DNA of 43,298 bases from Chara braunii (GCA_003427395.1 BFEA01000300.1:1591810-1635107); one strand, 5' to 3'; shown: positions 30,710-40,469, numbered from the stretch's first letter. The notes: generated by a model not told the origin, from the sequence alone. Numbers and translations are program-made.

Positions 30710-31650
30710 AGGAAATGGGGTTTATTGAGGATTAAAAGAACTGAGAGATTAACGAACTGCTTGACTAAAGCAAATGTGGGATTGAGAAAGATGTTGGTTT
30801 GCATGTTTGATTAAGGGACATTCATTTTGGGGCATCTCTTGATAGAGTGTCGGGGCAAATACCCTGACAAAGGTATTTGTCGGGGATTTTAAACATCGGA
30901 CATGGTCCGACTTTTTCGTTGAGTTGAAGAACTTGATGAGACTGACGGTTGCCAAAAGTTTATTCAGACCTGACCGATGACTGGGAGACTAAAAGTTTTC
31001 GAGGTTTAGTTCGGACGCTTGAGACGTCCAAGAGTAACGACAATAACTGGCAGTGCTTCATTTTTGTCGAAGCCGCAGAAGAGCACGGACATGGGAACGC
31101 TAAAGCTAGACCTATTCTACCTAAAATAATGACGCGCGGCAGGGCCCAAGTGGGCTAAAAAGAGGAGCGCGCCGGGTATGGGGCCGCGGCGCTGGAGGAA
31201 TAGGAGGCCTAATTTCTTTTTATGGTTTTCTTGGGTTGCGGGATTGATTTTGCACCAAGAGTCGAGAAGTTGATGGCGCGGTCTTCACTGTTGGGTGGCC
31301 GCTCAAGTTGTCGGTAGGTGGATGGCTATGGAAGAGAGGGCAGGCAGGCAAAGCCTACCTAGCCATATGTGGGCGGTCCACGGGGAAAAGCCCTTCATAT
31401 AGGAGGGTTGCTTCTGCTATACCACAAGCAGGAGCTTGCCCAGTAGGTATCATGTAGAACTTCCACCTCGCAGATTCAAGGATCGAAGCTGACGGATCCT
31501 ACTTGGTTGGCTCCTTTACGAGCTGCCTCTTTCTAGTATGAAGTGACGCGGTCGATTTCGACCTCACGATCTCAGAGATCGCGCGGCCGAGATTGGCCTC
31601 ACGTAGATTAGCATGGCACTGTGCAAAGATGACACGCATAAATCGAAAAA
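30710..31650. other. No recognised feature
   Basis: No coding or repeat family signature apart from small hairpins, including CAAATACC/GGTATTTG at 30857-30880, GGTCGA/TCGACC at 31550-31563 and CGATCTC/GAGATCG near 31568-31582. Confidence 0.4.
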
Positions 31651-31654
31651 TATT

Positions 31655-31715
31655 TGGACTCGAACTCGGGTCTGCATTTCAACAGTTCATGAATATGCCA
31701 CTACGAAACATGACC
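31655..31715 (-). repeat. tRNA-headed SINE-like element, family S2, copy 2 (head)
   Basis: On the minus strand, CGTAGTGGCATATTCATG resembles box A, and CTGTTGAAATGCAGACCCGA followed by GTTCGAGTCC forms the anticodon side and box B. The same block is at 25485-25515. The body would extend leftward to about 31500. Confidence 0.5.
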
Positions 31716-31732
31716 GTTGGCATATGCCAACG
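31715..31732. repeat. Perfect 18-bp palindrome
   Basis: CGTTGGCATATGCCAACG is its own reverse complement. It lies directly upstream of the S2 SINE head. Confidence 0.95.
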
Positions 31733-31862
31733 GGGCATACGAAAAAAAAAATCAAATGAAACGATGCGCTGACAAAAGTGACGGGACTTAATGTCCCCTC
31801 CCAAAGGAACGACAATGGGCAACCGTTTCTTTTCTGAGATAAGTTTTTTTTTTTTTTTTTTT

Positions 31863-32057
31863 NNNNNNNNNNNNNNNNNNNNNNNNNNNNNNNNNNNNNN
31901 NNNNNNNNNNNNNNNNNNNNNNNNNNNNNNNNNNNNNNNNNNNNNNNNNNNNNNNNNNNNNNNNNNNNNNNNNNNNNNNNNNNNNNNNNNNNNNNNNNNN
32001 NNNNNNNNNNNNNNNNNNNNNNNNNNNNNNNNNNNNNNNNNNNNNNNNNNNNNNNNN
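31863..32057. other. Assembly gap (195 N)
   Basis: Run of N flanked by poly-T on the left and poly-C on the right. Frames spanning it are artefacts. Confidence 0.99.
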
Positions 32058-32089
32058 CCCCCCCCCTCTCGTTTGTTTCATTATTTAGG

Positions 32090-32880
32090 TGCCCGTTCGT
32101 TTTGACGAACAGGCCGTAGTGGGGGATGACAGTGCCAACTGTTTCGTCGGAATTTTACCGACTTAGGAGGCTGAGCCCCGACAGTCGGTATGACTGTGTG
32201 CGGGATGAGCCAAGTCGAACGAATCTACCCCTAGAAGGGGGAAGTATACACTTTGTATGTGTGTGTGTTTTTGTGTGGGAGAGAGAGAAAGAAACGGGGC
32301 AACTTTGGAGCACCCCCTAAGCCTATGGGCAAAGGTCTGCGCTTGTTCACTTGGAAAACGGGCTGCAGACCATCGCCTAAACCTGGCGCCATTCGCGCCC
32401 GGGTTCGGGCGCGAATTACAGAAAAATAAAAAGGGACCCTACTGAGCATGACTCTAGTTCGTCTTTGTGAAATGACTTAGAAGGGGTGGTAGCTCGTTTT
32501 GAAAAAGGACCTGCCCCTTCCAGAGAAACGAGGGGTTGGAAAAAAAAAAAGGGTGGAAAGAAAAGTAACAGCCATGTACGTGGCCACAACCATGGATTAG
32601 GTGCAGGGGTAGAAGGTTCTTAGTGGTGATAAAACTGTGCCTGTTCGTTTTTGAACAGGCTGCAGTCTGGTTGGGTACAACCATTTCTTGGAGCATGTGG
32701 CCTGCGGGGAAGGCCAGGTGCTTCCGAGAATGGATGACCTTGGTTTCCCTAAGGGAAACCCAAGGCACTGAGCTCCTGGCCGTTGATTTAGATCAACGGC
32801 CAGGAACACTCACAAATTTTTGCCTGGTTGTGGGCAAAGCAGTTGCCCACATGCCTTCGGCTGGCTATAAAAGCCAGCAC
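32090..32880. repeat. String of short perfect hairpins
   Basis: Consecutive stem-loops: GTTCGT/ACGAAC (32095-32110); ATTCGCGCCCG/CGGGCGCGAAT (32391-32416); GCCTGTTC/GAACAGGC (32639-32660); TGGTTG/CAACCA (32668-32683); TGGCCT/AGGCCA (32698-32716); CCTTGGTTTCCC/GGGAAACCCAAGG with one bulge (32738-32765); CCTGGCCGTTGAT/ATCAACGGCCAGG (32775-32804); GTGGGCAA/TTGCCCAC (32830-32850); GCTGGCT/AGCCAGC (32860-32878). Seven fall within 240 bp and do not overlap. A TATAAAA word sits across the last loop. Confidence 0.85.
32865..32873 (+). promoter_or_regulatory. TATA-box-like sequence in a hairpin loop
   Basis: CTATAAAAG matches the plant TATA consensus well and lies at the 3' end of the hairpin string. 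No coding region or recognised RNA follows, so promoter activity is a guess. Confidence 0.3.
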
Positions 32881-33154
32881 TCCACCCAACAGCCTCACAC
32901 TTGTGGCAGTGTTGCTGGGACATTCACTTGGGTAAATGTTGGCTGGTTGCTGCATACTGCTGGAGAGGAGATGCTGCTGGTGGAGTGGAGGTCTGCAGAG
33001 AGTTGGAGAAGGAGAAGGGAGGCAACCATAGCTGAGGGCTGGGAGCTTTTTGCCCCGCCTATGTGTGTGCACTATATGTATGTGTTGGTGTTGTGGCCAA
33101 CGGGCTGCATCAGGGTCGGACGGTGCTGCAAGCGACACCTATTTTAGTGAGGTT

Positions 33155-33275
33155 GTGTTGCTGGACTGCCGCCGCCGCATCAAAACCTTCCTAAGGGAAG
33201 GTGTTGCTGGACTATTGCCGCGACGTCAAGACCTTTCTAAGGGAAGGTGTTGCCGAATTTGTCGCGCGACACCAA
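33155..33275. repeat. 46-bp tandem repeat, two and a half units
   Basis: GTGTTGC begins units at 33155, 33201 and 33247. The first two carry CCTTCCTAAGGGAAGG and CCTTTCTAAGGGAAGG, themselves hairpin-forming. Confidence 0.9.
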
Positions 33276-33587
33276 TGTTTTTTTTTAATGAGAGTGTGGG
33301 GAGGTGCTGCTTGATCAGCGGTACGACAACTGCAGTGTATCCGGTGGGATCATGCTGTTCGGTTGGAGGCACGTCCGCGACGCTCTTGTGAGGGAAAGTG
33401 TTGTGGATCTTTTGCATCATAGTGGAGACGGTTTTTTTTGTGTATGTGATCTGGCGGTGGTGCTGCGGGGCAGCCATGGTACTGGTTGATGGCGTGACGA
33501 GTAGTGGTCCGCCGTTTTGTGGCACTGGTGCACATTTGGGATTGTGCGGCAATGGTGTGTGAGCATGCAGCTGTGCTATTGGACGAT

Positions 33588-33731
33588 CGTGGTACCAGTT
33601 TTAACGACAACGGCGAGCGGTAATTCTGTTGTTAATTTTTTGAGGTGCGGAATTACCGCTCGCGGCCTTGCATGCCGCAAAAAAAAATAAAGTTGGTACC
33701 ACGTGCTATTGGACTTTATTTTTTTTGCGGC
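33588..33731. repeat. Nested and interleaved palindromes
   Basis: Outer arms CGTGGTACCA (33588-33597) and TGGTACCACG (33694-33703) enclose GCGAGCGGTAATTC (33613-33626) and GAATTACCGCTCGC (33650-33663). An A/T-rich inverted pair, CCGCAAAAAAAAATAAAG (33675-33692) and CTTTATTTTTTTTGCGG (33714-33730), interleaves with the outer pair. GTGCTATTGGAC and CGGCGAGCGG are also directly repeated. Confidence 0.9.
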
Positions 33732-34065
33732 ATACACGGCGAGCGGTTTTGAGTTATGGATTATTTGGTATTGTCGGCGATGGTGTGGGACTACCCAGGA
33801 CTACTTGGGACCATCTTGGGACCTAATGAGACCAACTTGGGTTGCGGGACGCAGTGATTGGAGGTGGCATGGACGTGCGTTTGGTTGGGGAAGTGTCATT
33901 GGAGGACGAGGTGCAGGGGGACTGTGTTGAGACAGTTTGGGACGTTGGGACCACGTGAAACTTATTGTGGGAACACCCTCCTGGATGGCTATCTCGCTTG
34001 AGCGTTTTTTTGTAGTCCAACCTTTGTACTTTTGAACAATTGAGAAAAGTCGTGGACCGTGATTC

Positions 34066-34290
34066 GAGAGAGAGGCCACAACTTGTGAAGTTGTGAGCCG
34101 CATACTTTCATATTCAACGGCGGACATTTTCTTTTGATTGATATATTATTCGGCTTTCTTGAGTGAGCCGGATCAAACTTCACTCAAGGTCGGTCAGTCA
34201 GTCAGTTGATTGACTCATACTTCCCTTCACACATGTGTGAACCCACACTTTGCTTGACCCTGTTGTTTTGAATGTTCAAAAGAAAAGGTA
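34066..34290. repeat. Second cluster of short palindromes
   Basis: CACAACTT/AAGTTGTG (34077-34095), CTTGAGTGA/TCACTCAAG (34158-34188), TTCACACATGTGTGAA (34226-34241) and TTTTGAA/TTCAAAA (34266-34281), all perfect. No gene overlaps them. Confidence 0.85.
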
Positions 34291-35530
34291 GGGAAACGTT
34301 GTGCAAGTCATGCATGTGAATGGAAAGGTCTGACTTGAGTTTGGGATGGTACTTTGTTCTTTTGAACTTGTTTTCTTTGCTTGTTGTGCACGTGGGTAGA
34401 GGGATGTTTGCAAAGGAGATCAAATATGCCTATTTGAGATGAGAAAAATGATTGTCCTCTTTCTACCTTTCGCCTGCCTGCTCGTTAAAAGGACTTTTTA
34501 TTCTGAAAAATATTACTTCAGTGCTTATCGTGAAATGAACTCGATTGAAATAAAGCAGATAAGGTCAAAAGGACTTAGCTTTTTCTCGAGGATTACCCGT
34601 TCTATCCCGAACGACCTTATCTACTTGTACATGTCTAAATGATTCTCATTCTTTATCTCATCGAAAAATTTTCGTCAAAGTTACTATGAACTTAGGAGAA
34701 ATGAGAATATTTGAAAGTTACTTGCAGTGGACACATCCTCTATCTTCAGGAAGTCTGGGGTGTGGATTCGTTGTTTTCGGAGCCGGCCCTGTTATCGACT
34801 CGGGGTGGACCGTTCTACGGGAAGGGCACTTGCCGATTCGGTGGAGACGGTCCGACTTCTGAGATCCGAGTTTTGTGCTCAGGCGAGGAAGAGGAGTACC
34901 CCATACCACTTTCTAGAGGATAAGATATGCAACACTTCAAGCAATACACCTGATCAAGAGTCATTCACAAAGCAACCTGTCATCCAAGAAGATTGAGGAT
35001 ATACGGAGACGGGTGTGAGCATGTCTAATCTTAGGTCAGCAGTAGGATGGAATGAATGGCTTTGGTAACGCGTCTCATCAAGTCAAAACTAAGGCAGTTC
35101 GACTACCTTGTCGATTGCATCAAGGTTATTTTTGATATCCAACTCCTTGTTGGCGGTTGTTTGAATGTTTTGTGGTGTTCGACCTGAAGCAGTTAGATTG
35201 TTTTTTTATCTTGTGTTATTGGATGTATGAAATGATGATTTCAATTCTTTTGGTTATCATTTCAGATTGGATATATATTCCTCTCGACTACAGTCGACTC
35301 CTTTCTGATGTAATTATGAATGGTTGTTATAACTTCATTTTGACTGTATGTGCAAGGGACTAGGATTAAATTGAGGGTTTAACGGTTGGTTGAGACCGTC
35401 CTAGTAGACCGATGCTTGCTCCGCACCTAGGAGATCAGCGCCCTAATAACGGATGACATTCAGATCCGTTTGGCGTTAACCAAGCGTATTTGTACTACAG
35501 TGAACGAGCAAACGCTCAAGCAGTTATCGC
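34290..35530. other. No recognised feature
   Basis: AT-rich. Plus-strand frames at 34439-34642, 34711-34996 and 35157-35363 are short and have no recognisable domains. Confidence 0.4.
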
Positions 35531-35537
35531 GTAGCTG

Positions 35538-35989
35538 AAAATTCAGGAATGAAAATTATGAAGTGAGAGTTTTAGGCAGTCTGAAAATCCTGAATGGTCC
35601 TGAAGTGGTGAAAGGTCCGAAGACCCTGAAAACCACTTGTTTAGGCAGGCTGCATCCTGAAGTGGTGAAGCGTGTCCTAAAATGGTCAACTGAGAGTTTT
35701 GGGCAGTCTGAAAATCCTGAATGGTCCTGAAGTAGTGAAAGGTCCGAAGACCATGAAAACCACCTTTCACCACTTGAGGATGCAGCCTGCCTAAACAGGT
35801 GGTTTTCAGGGTCTTCAGAGTTTTCACCACTTCAGGACCATTCAGGATTTTCAAAGTTGAATGGTCCTAAAGTGGTGAAAGGTCCGAAGACCCTAAAAAC
35901 CACCTCTTTAGGCAGGATGCATTCTGAAGTGGTGAAGGGTGTCCTGAAATGGTGATGAAAAATACGATTGTTGTTAACCTTCTCTCAAC
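35538..35989 (+). mobile_element. Foldback element F, copy 2
   Basis: Same unit as 22704-23135 in the opposite orientation, with matching ends: AAAATTCAGGAATGAAAATT at 35538, and GTTAACCTTCTCTCAAC ending at 35989. The inner arms 35711-35764 and 35798-35851 form an imperfect 54-bp stem around a 33-base loop. The loop is the reverse complement of the loop in copy 1 when both are read on the plus strand, as expected for two oppositely inserted copies. Non-coding. Confidence 0.8.
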
Positions 35990-36002
35990 AAACGTCATCG
36001 GC

Positions 36003-36345
36003 TAACCTACCTCTGCAATTGCATCTAAAAGTTTTCGCACGTGGGTCAGTACCTCGATAGGGATACGCCCCTAAGGGTGGTGACAACCCCTTAGGGAAGG
36101 CACGTTGTGCCCTGCGGGAACCTATCCTTTCTTAGGGGACCGCGAGATGTACAGCTATCGCACCCGACTAGAGCGGCGAAGGGACGACGCTACCGCGACC
36201 GTCTCGGCGTTTTGCGTGGTTTTTAATTATGCGTTGTCCCCGAGTTGTCTCTGTATTGTTTTTGTTCAAAGTCCTGCGTGACATGGCCGGGAGGGTTCCT
36301 GCCTCTTCGCAAGAAAATATGGGGCCCGATGCGCGCGACGGTGTT
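36003..36345 (+). repeat. Diverged LTR fragment related to element C
   Basis: Aligns with the last 260 bp of both LTRs: CTCTGCAATTGCAT, TTTTCGCACGTGG, GATACGCCC, GGTGACA-CCCC, a TAGGGG-like block with CGCGAGA, and GTCCTGCGTGACATGGCCGG. It is clearly more diverged than the two main LTRs are from each other, and has an insertion of about 60 bp near 36190-36265. No primer-binding site follows. It starts 14 bp after foldback copy F2. Confidence 0.7.
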
Positions 36346-37450
36346 AGTCGCTTAGATGCTCACCGAGTGCTGGAGTCATGGATAAACTAAAATGGATGAT
36401 GGGAAGGGGAGCTTTGGACAAGGTAGGTCTGACCTTACCATAAATTAACACTAGTGCTAGCTCACGATCTCACCTTCAAAGAGAAGGATCGTGTAGACTA
36501 TCGCTAGTTATAACCGCTAGATAAGTATCTAACAGTTAGTTCTATGTATAATTGCACTTTGCTTATATATTTTCAACTTGTATAAATCTTGGCAGCCTCA
36601 TTTTCCTATGGGAAGTGTTGCCAAAATTTTTATATGTCTTAAAAAAATTAGTCAATTTTGAGGTAGCAAAAATTATGAAAAATATTTTTCTTACAGGAAG
36701 CGCTGCCGAAATTTTGTGAAATTAGGAGAGTTGGATTATATTTTGCTATGGAAAACTTTGGCAAGGTGATGCCAAAGTTCTCAATGACTTATGAGGGGGG
36801 GAAGGTAAACGTTAGTAAAGGAGTTAGGTTATAGAGTGGTGTTTGCCCTCCATCTATCTTAAACGAAGTACTTGGTCCCCTTTGGTCTCAACTGTGGTGC
36901 AGGTCAACGAATTCGATTGAAGGCTTGATTCGTTCGGCCTAATCCTACGAAGGATCATTCTTCTGTTATCCTTTGATAACAGTTTGGTTTACGACACAAC
37001 TTCCTTGCTTCTGCATCTCAACCTAAGACTTTGACTCTTGTGTTTTTTTTATGTTTCTTGGGATTTTCACCCAGATTTCTTTCAAAGTGACTATTTTTAA
37101 AGACTAAGTACCTTTATTGAGGGTCCGTGGAAATTGGTTAGGGCTTGTGTGCATAAGGCAGGGTGTGAGTTTCAGAAAGCAGTAAAGTTGATTCCCTTAA
37201 TGTGTGTGATGTTGTTGTTTGAACTATGCAATTGTAGGTATGCTTATAAGATCTTTGAATTGAGCTTGGTGGTAGTCTTAGAATAGTGTGAATGCGAATG
37301 GACAAGCCACACAATTGTTGTGAGAGTGATCGTCTAATACCATACAAATTTCTGCTTTATTGTTTGAACTACCCTTGCTTAGCATGATTATAATGGATGA
37401 AGGGAACCCTACAATAGTTGTGAGAAGTGATAGGTCTCATATTTCATAAC
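36346..37450. other. AT-rich spacer with a few hairpins
   Basis: No gene recognised. Contains AACTTTGGCA/TGCCAAAGTT (36754-36779), and GGGAAGTGTTGCCAAAATTT near 36610 echoed by AGGAAGCGCTGCCGAAATTT near 36697, which suggests an old small repeat. Confidence 0.5.
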
Positions 37451-37458
37451 ACCTCGTA

Positions 37459-37503
37459 TACATATATATATATATATATGCATTATATATATATATATAT
37501 ATA
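37459..37503. repeat. (TA)n microsatellite, palindromic
   Basis: Two TA runs flank GCAT. The whole can fold into a cruciform. Confidence 0.95.
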
Positions 37504-37761
37504 CCTTGAGTATCCGCGTGACTGGTTGCGACCATGCGTGAGAGTTGAACAGACTATGCCTTGTGAGAAAAGGGAGATCCTTTTTTTTACATCTTACTTT
37601 TATAATTATTACGGTTGGACGTTATAGTTCGTGGCAGCCGTCAAAGTCAAAACCATTGATTTCTCTCCGGGCCCTGGATGATGAAGCTTGTCTCCAAGGC
37701 CACGAGAATTAACTGTCACCACATACTTGAACATGTGTACCACCCACTCTCCATAGGGTGC

Positions 37762-37770
37762 AAAAGAGGG
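37762..37770 (+). promoter_or_regulatory. Polypurine tract of element C
   Basis: AAAAGAGGG directly precedes the right LTR start (TGTGGGG). That is where the plus-strand primer of an LTR retrotransposon is expected. A similar AGAAGAGGG also lies left of the left LTR, which complicates the boundary. Confidence 0.55.
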
Positions 37771-38511
37771 TGTGGGGGGATCAACCACTTTGGTGGTTGT
37801 CTAGCATCGAGAGATTGACCCCTCAAGGCGAGTGTCATCCAACACTTGAGTGTCGAACGTGACCCTCGAGGCTATCAAGGATCGCGTGAACATGAGTACT
37901 ACACAGTACTTCATTGTTGTGACTGCTTGCGTATGCTTGCATGGCTAGTCGATATAAGAAAGACCTAGCGCACGGTTTTATCTTAAGTCTCGCACGCGGC
38001 GCCTAACCAATTTTCATGTCAAAAGGTTATAGGTCGAATACTGAAGGGACTAGGAAAGTTTTGTTTTTGTGTGTATTTTTAATTAACGTATAGTGTAACG
38101 CGTGGTGAGTGGAATGCGTCCTAGTCAACCGACGACGAGTCGTGCTTAGGACCTCATCCCCCCAAATGCGTCAATTCGCGTGCGGGTCCGATTTGGGGCG
38201 TTAACCACGCACACCCCCTATGCTACAGCAAACGAGAAACTCCCTCGGTCGAGTCGCCTCTGCGATTGCATACAAAAAACCTTCGCACGTGGTTCGGTAG
38301 CTCGATGGGGACACGTCCACTCAAGGGATGGTGACAACTCCCGCGGGTGAAGGTAAGTTGTACCTCGCGTAACCCTATCCTGTTGTAGGGGTTCATGAGA
38401 GGTATGGCTGGCGCACTCGGTCGGAGCGACAAAACGCTTTACAACAAAGTTCTGCAATATCCTGCGTAACGCGGTCGGGAGGGTCCCCCTGCGGGACCGA
38501 TGCGCTCGACA
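37771..38511 (+). repeat. Right LTR of element C
   Basis: Direct partner of 16841-17579. It begins TGTGGGGGGATCAACC and ends GATGCGCTCGACA, giving the canonical TG...CA termini. Immediately right of it, the RNase H frame of another gypsy element starts, so this LTR appears to be inserted into that element. The five bases next to the two LTRs (GAGGG left, GCGTT right) do not match, so no target-site duplication supports an undisturbed single insertion. Confidence 0.85.
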
Positions 38512-38819
38512 GCGTTCATTAGGCGCAGGGCAACTACGAGGCGTGTAAACGGGGGTGTTTGGCGGTGTTGTGGGGGGTCCGGGACTTTCGGTCTTATCTC
38601 CATGGTTAAAAGTTTGTATTGGTAACAGACCACCAGTCGTTGTTGTCCCCACTAAACAACAAAGACTACATTGGAACGTTGGGACAGTGGGCGGTGAGGC
38701 TGCAGGACTACGACTTCGACATCCACCATCGCTCCACGAAGCAGCACGGGAACATGGAGGGGTTGACCCGTCTCCAGCCGCTGAAGAGGAGCCCCAAAAA
38801 CGAGCAGCTCATCCTGTAA
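38512..38819 (+). pseudogene. Ty3/gypsy RNase H remnant (element B)
   Basis: Starting just inside the LTR border, the frame reads NYEACKRGCLAVLWGVRDFR, then a TAA stop at 38607, then KFVLVTDHQSLLSPLNNKDY. It continues through a QWAVRLQDYDFDIHHRSTKQ segment to GNMEGLTRLQPLKRS and ends at 38819. These are the E-x-x-x-x-A-V, V-T-D-x-x-x-L and N-x-x-x-L-(S/T)-R landmarks of gypsy RNase H. The VTDH aspartate is preserved. The RT upstream is missing, replaced by the right LTR of element C. Integrase of the same orientation follows at 41230, so the two are probably one pol interrupted by later insertions. Confidence 0.85.
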
Positions 38820-39255
38820 AAGTTGCCTGCTCTGTCGATAGAACCCCAATACGGGGAATGTTACAGGACGCGACTGAGTTCGGTGACAGTGACAACTGAT
38901 AAAGATGGTGATCCCTCCCTCTTCCTCCCTATTTCATGTTTCTCTTTCTTGTTCTTATCTCTGTTCTTCCTCGTCTCCTGCTGAAAAGACATGCTTCTTC
39001 TGTGCCTTGGAGATGATTTGACTAAGGGAAGTCCATACTCGTTGGTCCCGAGCTTTGTCCCGTGGGGAGAATTTTGTAAGTGTCACACCGTCCAGGCTCA
39101 CATACTCTCTGTTAGGTAACGAACTTAAAACGATTGGCTCTGTCCCAACTGCTAATCGATTAAACTTCCGACTGAAAAACAATATGTGGAAGCTCGAACG
39201 GATGACAAATTTCTACCAGGTGTGCGCAGAGCAGAGGTCTTAACAAATGTGTTCC
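38820..39255 (+). pseudogene. Possible RNase H-integrase linker (element B)
   Basis: Frames continue from the RNase H (a GDPSLFLP-like segment near 38912) but are broken. No zinc-binding H-H-C-C domain could be confirmed. The call rests on position between two pol domains in one orientation. Confidence 0.3.
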
Positions 39256-39258
39256 TAC

Positions 39259-40116
39259 TCAAGCGGTTGAACGGGGATCTGCTATCGGAACTCACTAAGG
39301 CCGAACATAGGAGGGTAACGAAATAAGCCCATGACTATCGGTGATACAATGTATCTCTTCATAAATTGTGGACACTATTGACTTAGGATCTAACTATTTG
39401 ACAGATCCACACCGCTTAGCCCGGTTTGATTGGAGCCATCAAACCGGGCAAAGGGGTGTGGATCTGTCAAGCAACAGAAAAATTTTCCAGAATTAAATAA
39501 TAATTCTAGAGTAAAATTACATTCTAAATCTCAAATTTTCATTCCACCTGAAAAATGTCATTCCAATTTCTAAAATTTCCATCTTACTTGAAAACTTTCC
39601 TTCCAAGAATGGGGTATCCCTTCTTATTTGAACTGTATGCTAGAGATGGAATGAAAGTCTGGATGAGTTCATAAAATATTTTAATTGGACTGTCATTCTA
39701 ATAAGGATTTTCAGTCATAAATAGGTTAATCCAATCCAAATTAGAAGATATTTGTTGTAGTAGAATGACAATCTAATTAAAACATTTCATAAACTCGTTC
39801 AGACTTTCATTCCATTTTGAACAAATAGATGTAGTTGGAAGGGAAAGCTCATATTTAGACGGGAACTTGTCAAATTAAATTGGAAATTTTAGAATTGGAC
39901 GAATATTGGAATGATAATTTATAAATATGAAGGTTTTTTTTTTTATGGAATGTTTTTTTAAGGAATTTTTCTGTTGAGTAGCTAGATCCTTAGTCATCGG
40001 TGTCCACCGTTTCTGAAGAGATGCATTGTGTCACCGATAGTCATGGGCTCGTTCCGTTACCCTCCTACTTCCGGCCTTAGTGAGTTCCGATAGCAGATCC
40101 CCGTTCAGCCATTTGA
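39259..40116. mobile_element. Foldback element X (long palindrome) carrying insertion W
   Basis: The left arm starts TCAAGCGGTTGAACGGGGAT. It runs through CTATCGGAACTCACTAAGGC, GGAGGGTAACG, CCCATGACTATCGGTG and CTTAGGATCTA to the central hairpin at 39398-39470. That hairpin is TTGACAGATCCACACC with GGTGTGGATCTGTCAA and inner AGCCCGGTTTGAT/ATCAAACCGGGC. The right arm is the reverse complement and ends near 40116. Without the W insertion (39472-39976) the element is a nearly continuous palindrome of about 350 bp. It is non-coding. Confidence 0.85.
39472..39976. mobile_element. AT-rich MITE-like element W
   Basis: Starts CAACAGAAAAATT and ends AATTTTTCTGTTG, giving 13-bp terminal inverted repeats with one mismatch. 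A second inner inverted repeat, GAGATGGAATGAAAGTCTGG (39646) against GTTCAGACTTTCATTCCATT (39798), extends over about 57 bp on each side. It is flanked by AG on both sides. The related element X copy at 40280 shows the uninterrupted sequence in which AG occurs once. This fits a transposon insertion with a 2-bp duplication. No transposase is encoded. Confidence 0.8.
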
Positions 40117-40279
40117 GGAGAGAAGGTTAACGAAGACCCTAATTTTTAGACCACTTGTTAGTTAGTATGGTCTCCACTCTACGAATTGGTGGCAAGTTTG
40201 ATTAAAATGACCCTTTGGTTTTCTTATAAATGGCATGGCAAGTGGTCTGAAAATTAGGGTCTCCGTTAGCCTTCTCTCC
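40117..40279. mobile_element. Small inverted-repeat element Y, copy 1
   Basis: Terminal inverted repeats: GGAGAGAAGGTTAACG-AGACCCTAATTTTTAGACCACTTG on the left and its near-exact reverse complement on the right, about 40 bp each in a 163-bp unit. The middle is GGCAAGTTTGATTAAAATGA and CCTTTGGTTTTCTTATAAAT. It sits exactly between two inverted copies of element X (TTGA on the left, TCAA on the right). No open frame of note. Confidence 0.85.
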
Positions 40280-40465
40280 TCAAGCGGCTGAACAGGGATC
40301 CGCTATCGGAACTCACTGACGCCGAACGTAGGAGGGTAACGGAATGAGCCCATGACTATCGGTGGCACGATGCATCTCTTCAGAAATGGTGGACACAGAT
40401 GACTTAGGAGCTAGCTACTTGACAGATCCACACCCCTTAGCCCGGTTTGATTGGACCCGAGTTGC
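40280..40465 (+). repeat. Element X, half copy
   Basis: TCAAGCGGCTGAACAGGGAT to AGCCCGGTTTGATTGGA repeats the left arm of 39259-39437 and is the inverse of 39986-40116. The second arm is missing after the centre. It supplies the W-free version of the sequence (GAGCTAGCTACTTGACAGAT). Confidence 0.85.
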
Positions 40466-40469
40466 GCAT

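Noticed and set aside
31788-32105. Open frames across the second gap on both strands
   Set aside because: They span 195 N and have no coding evidence on either side.
32623-33147. 174-codon plus-strand frame
   Set aside because: It coincides with the string of perfect hairpins, is also open on the other strand over most of its length, and shows no domain.
16817-38538. GGCGCAGGG on both outer sides of element C as a target-site duplication
   Set aside because: The two copies are not adjacent to the LTR ends and the length does not fit the 5-bp duplications of Ty3/gypsy elements.
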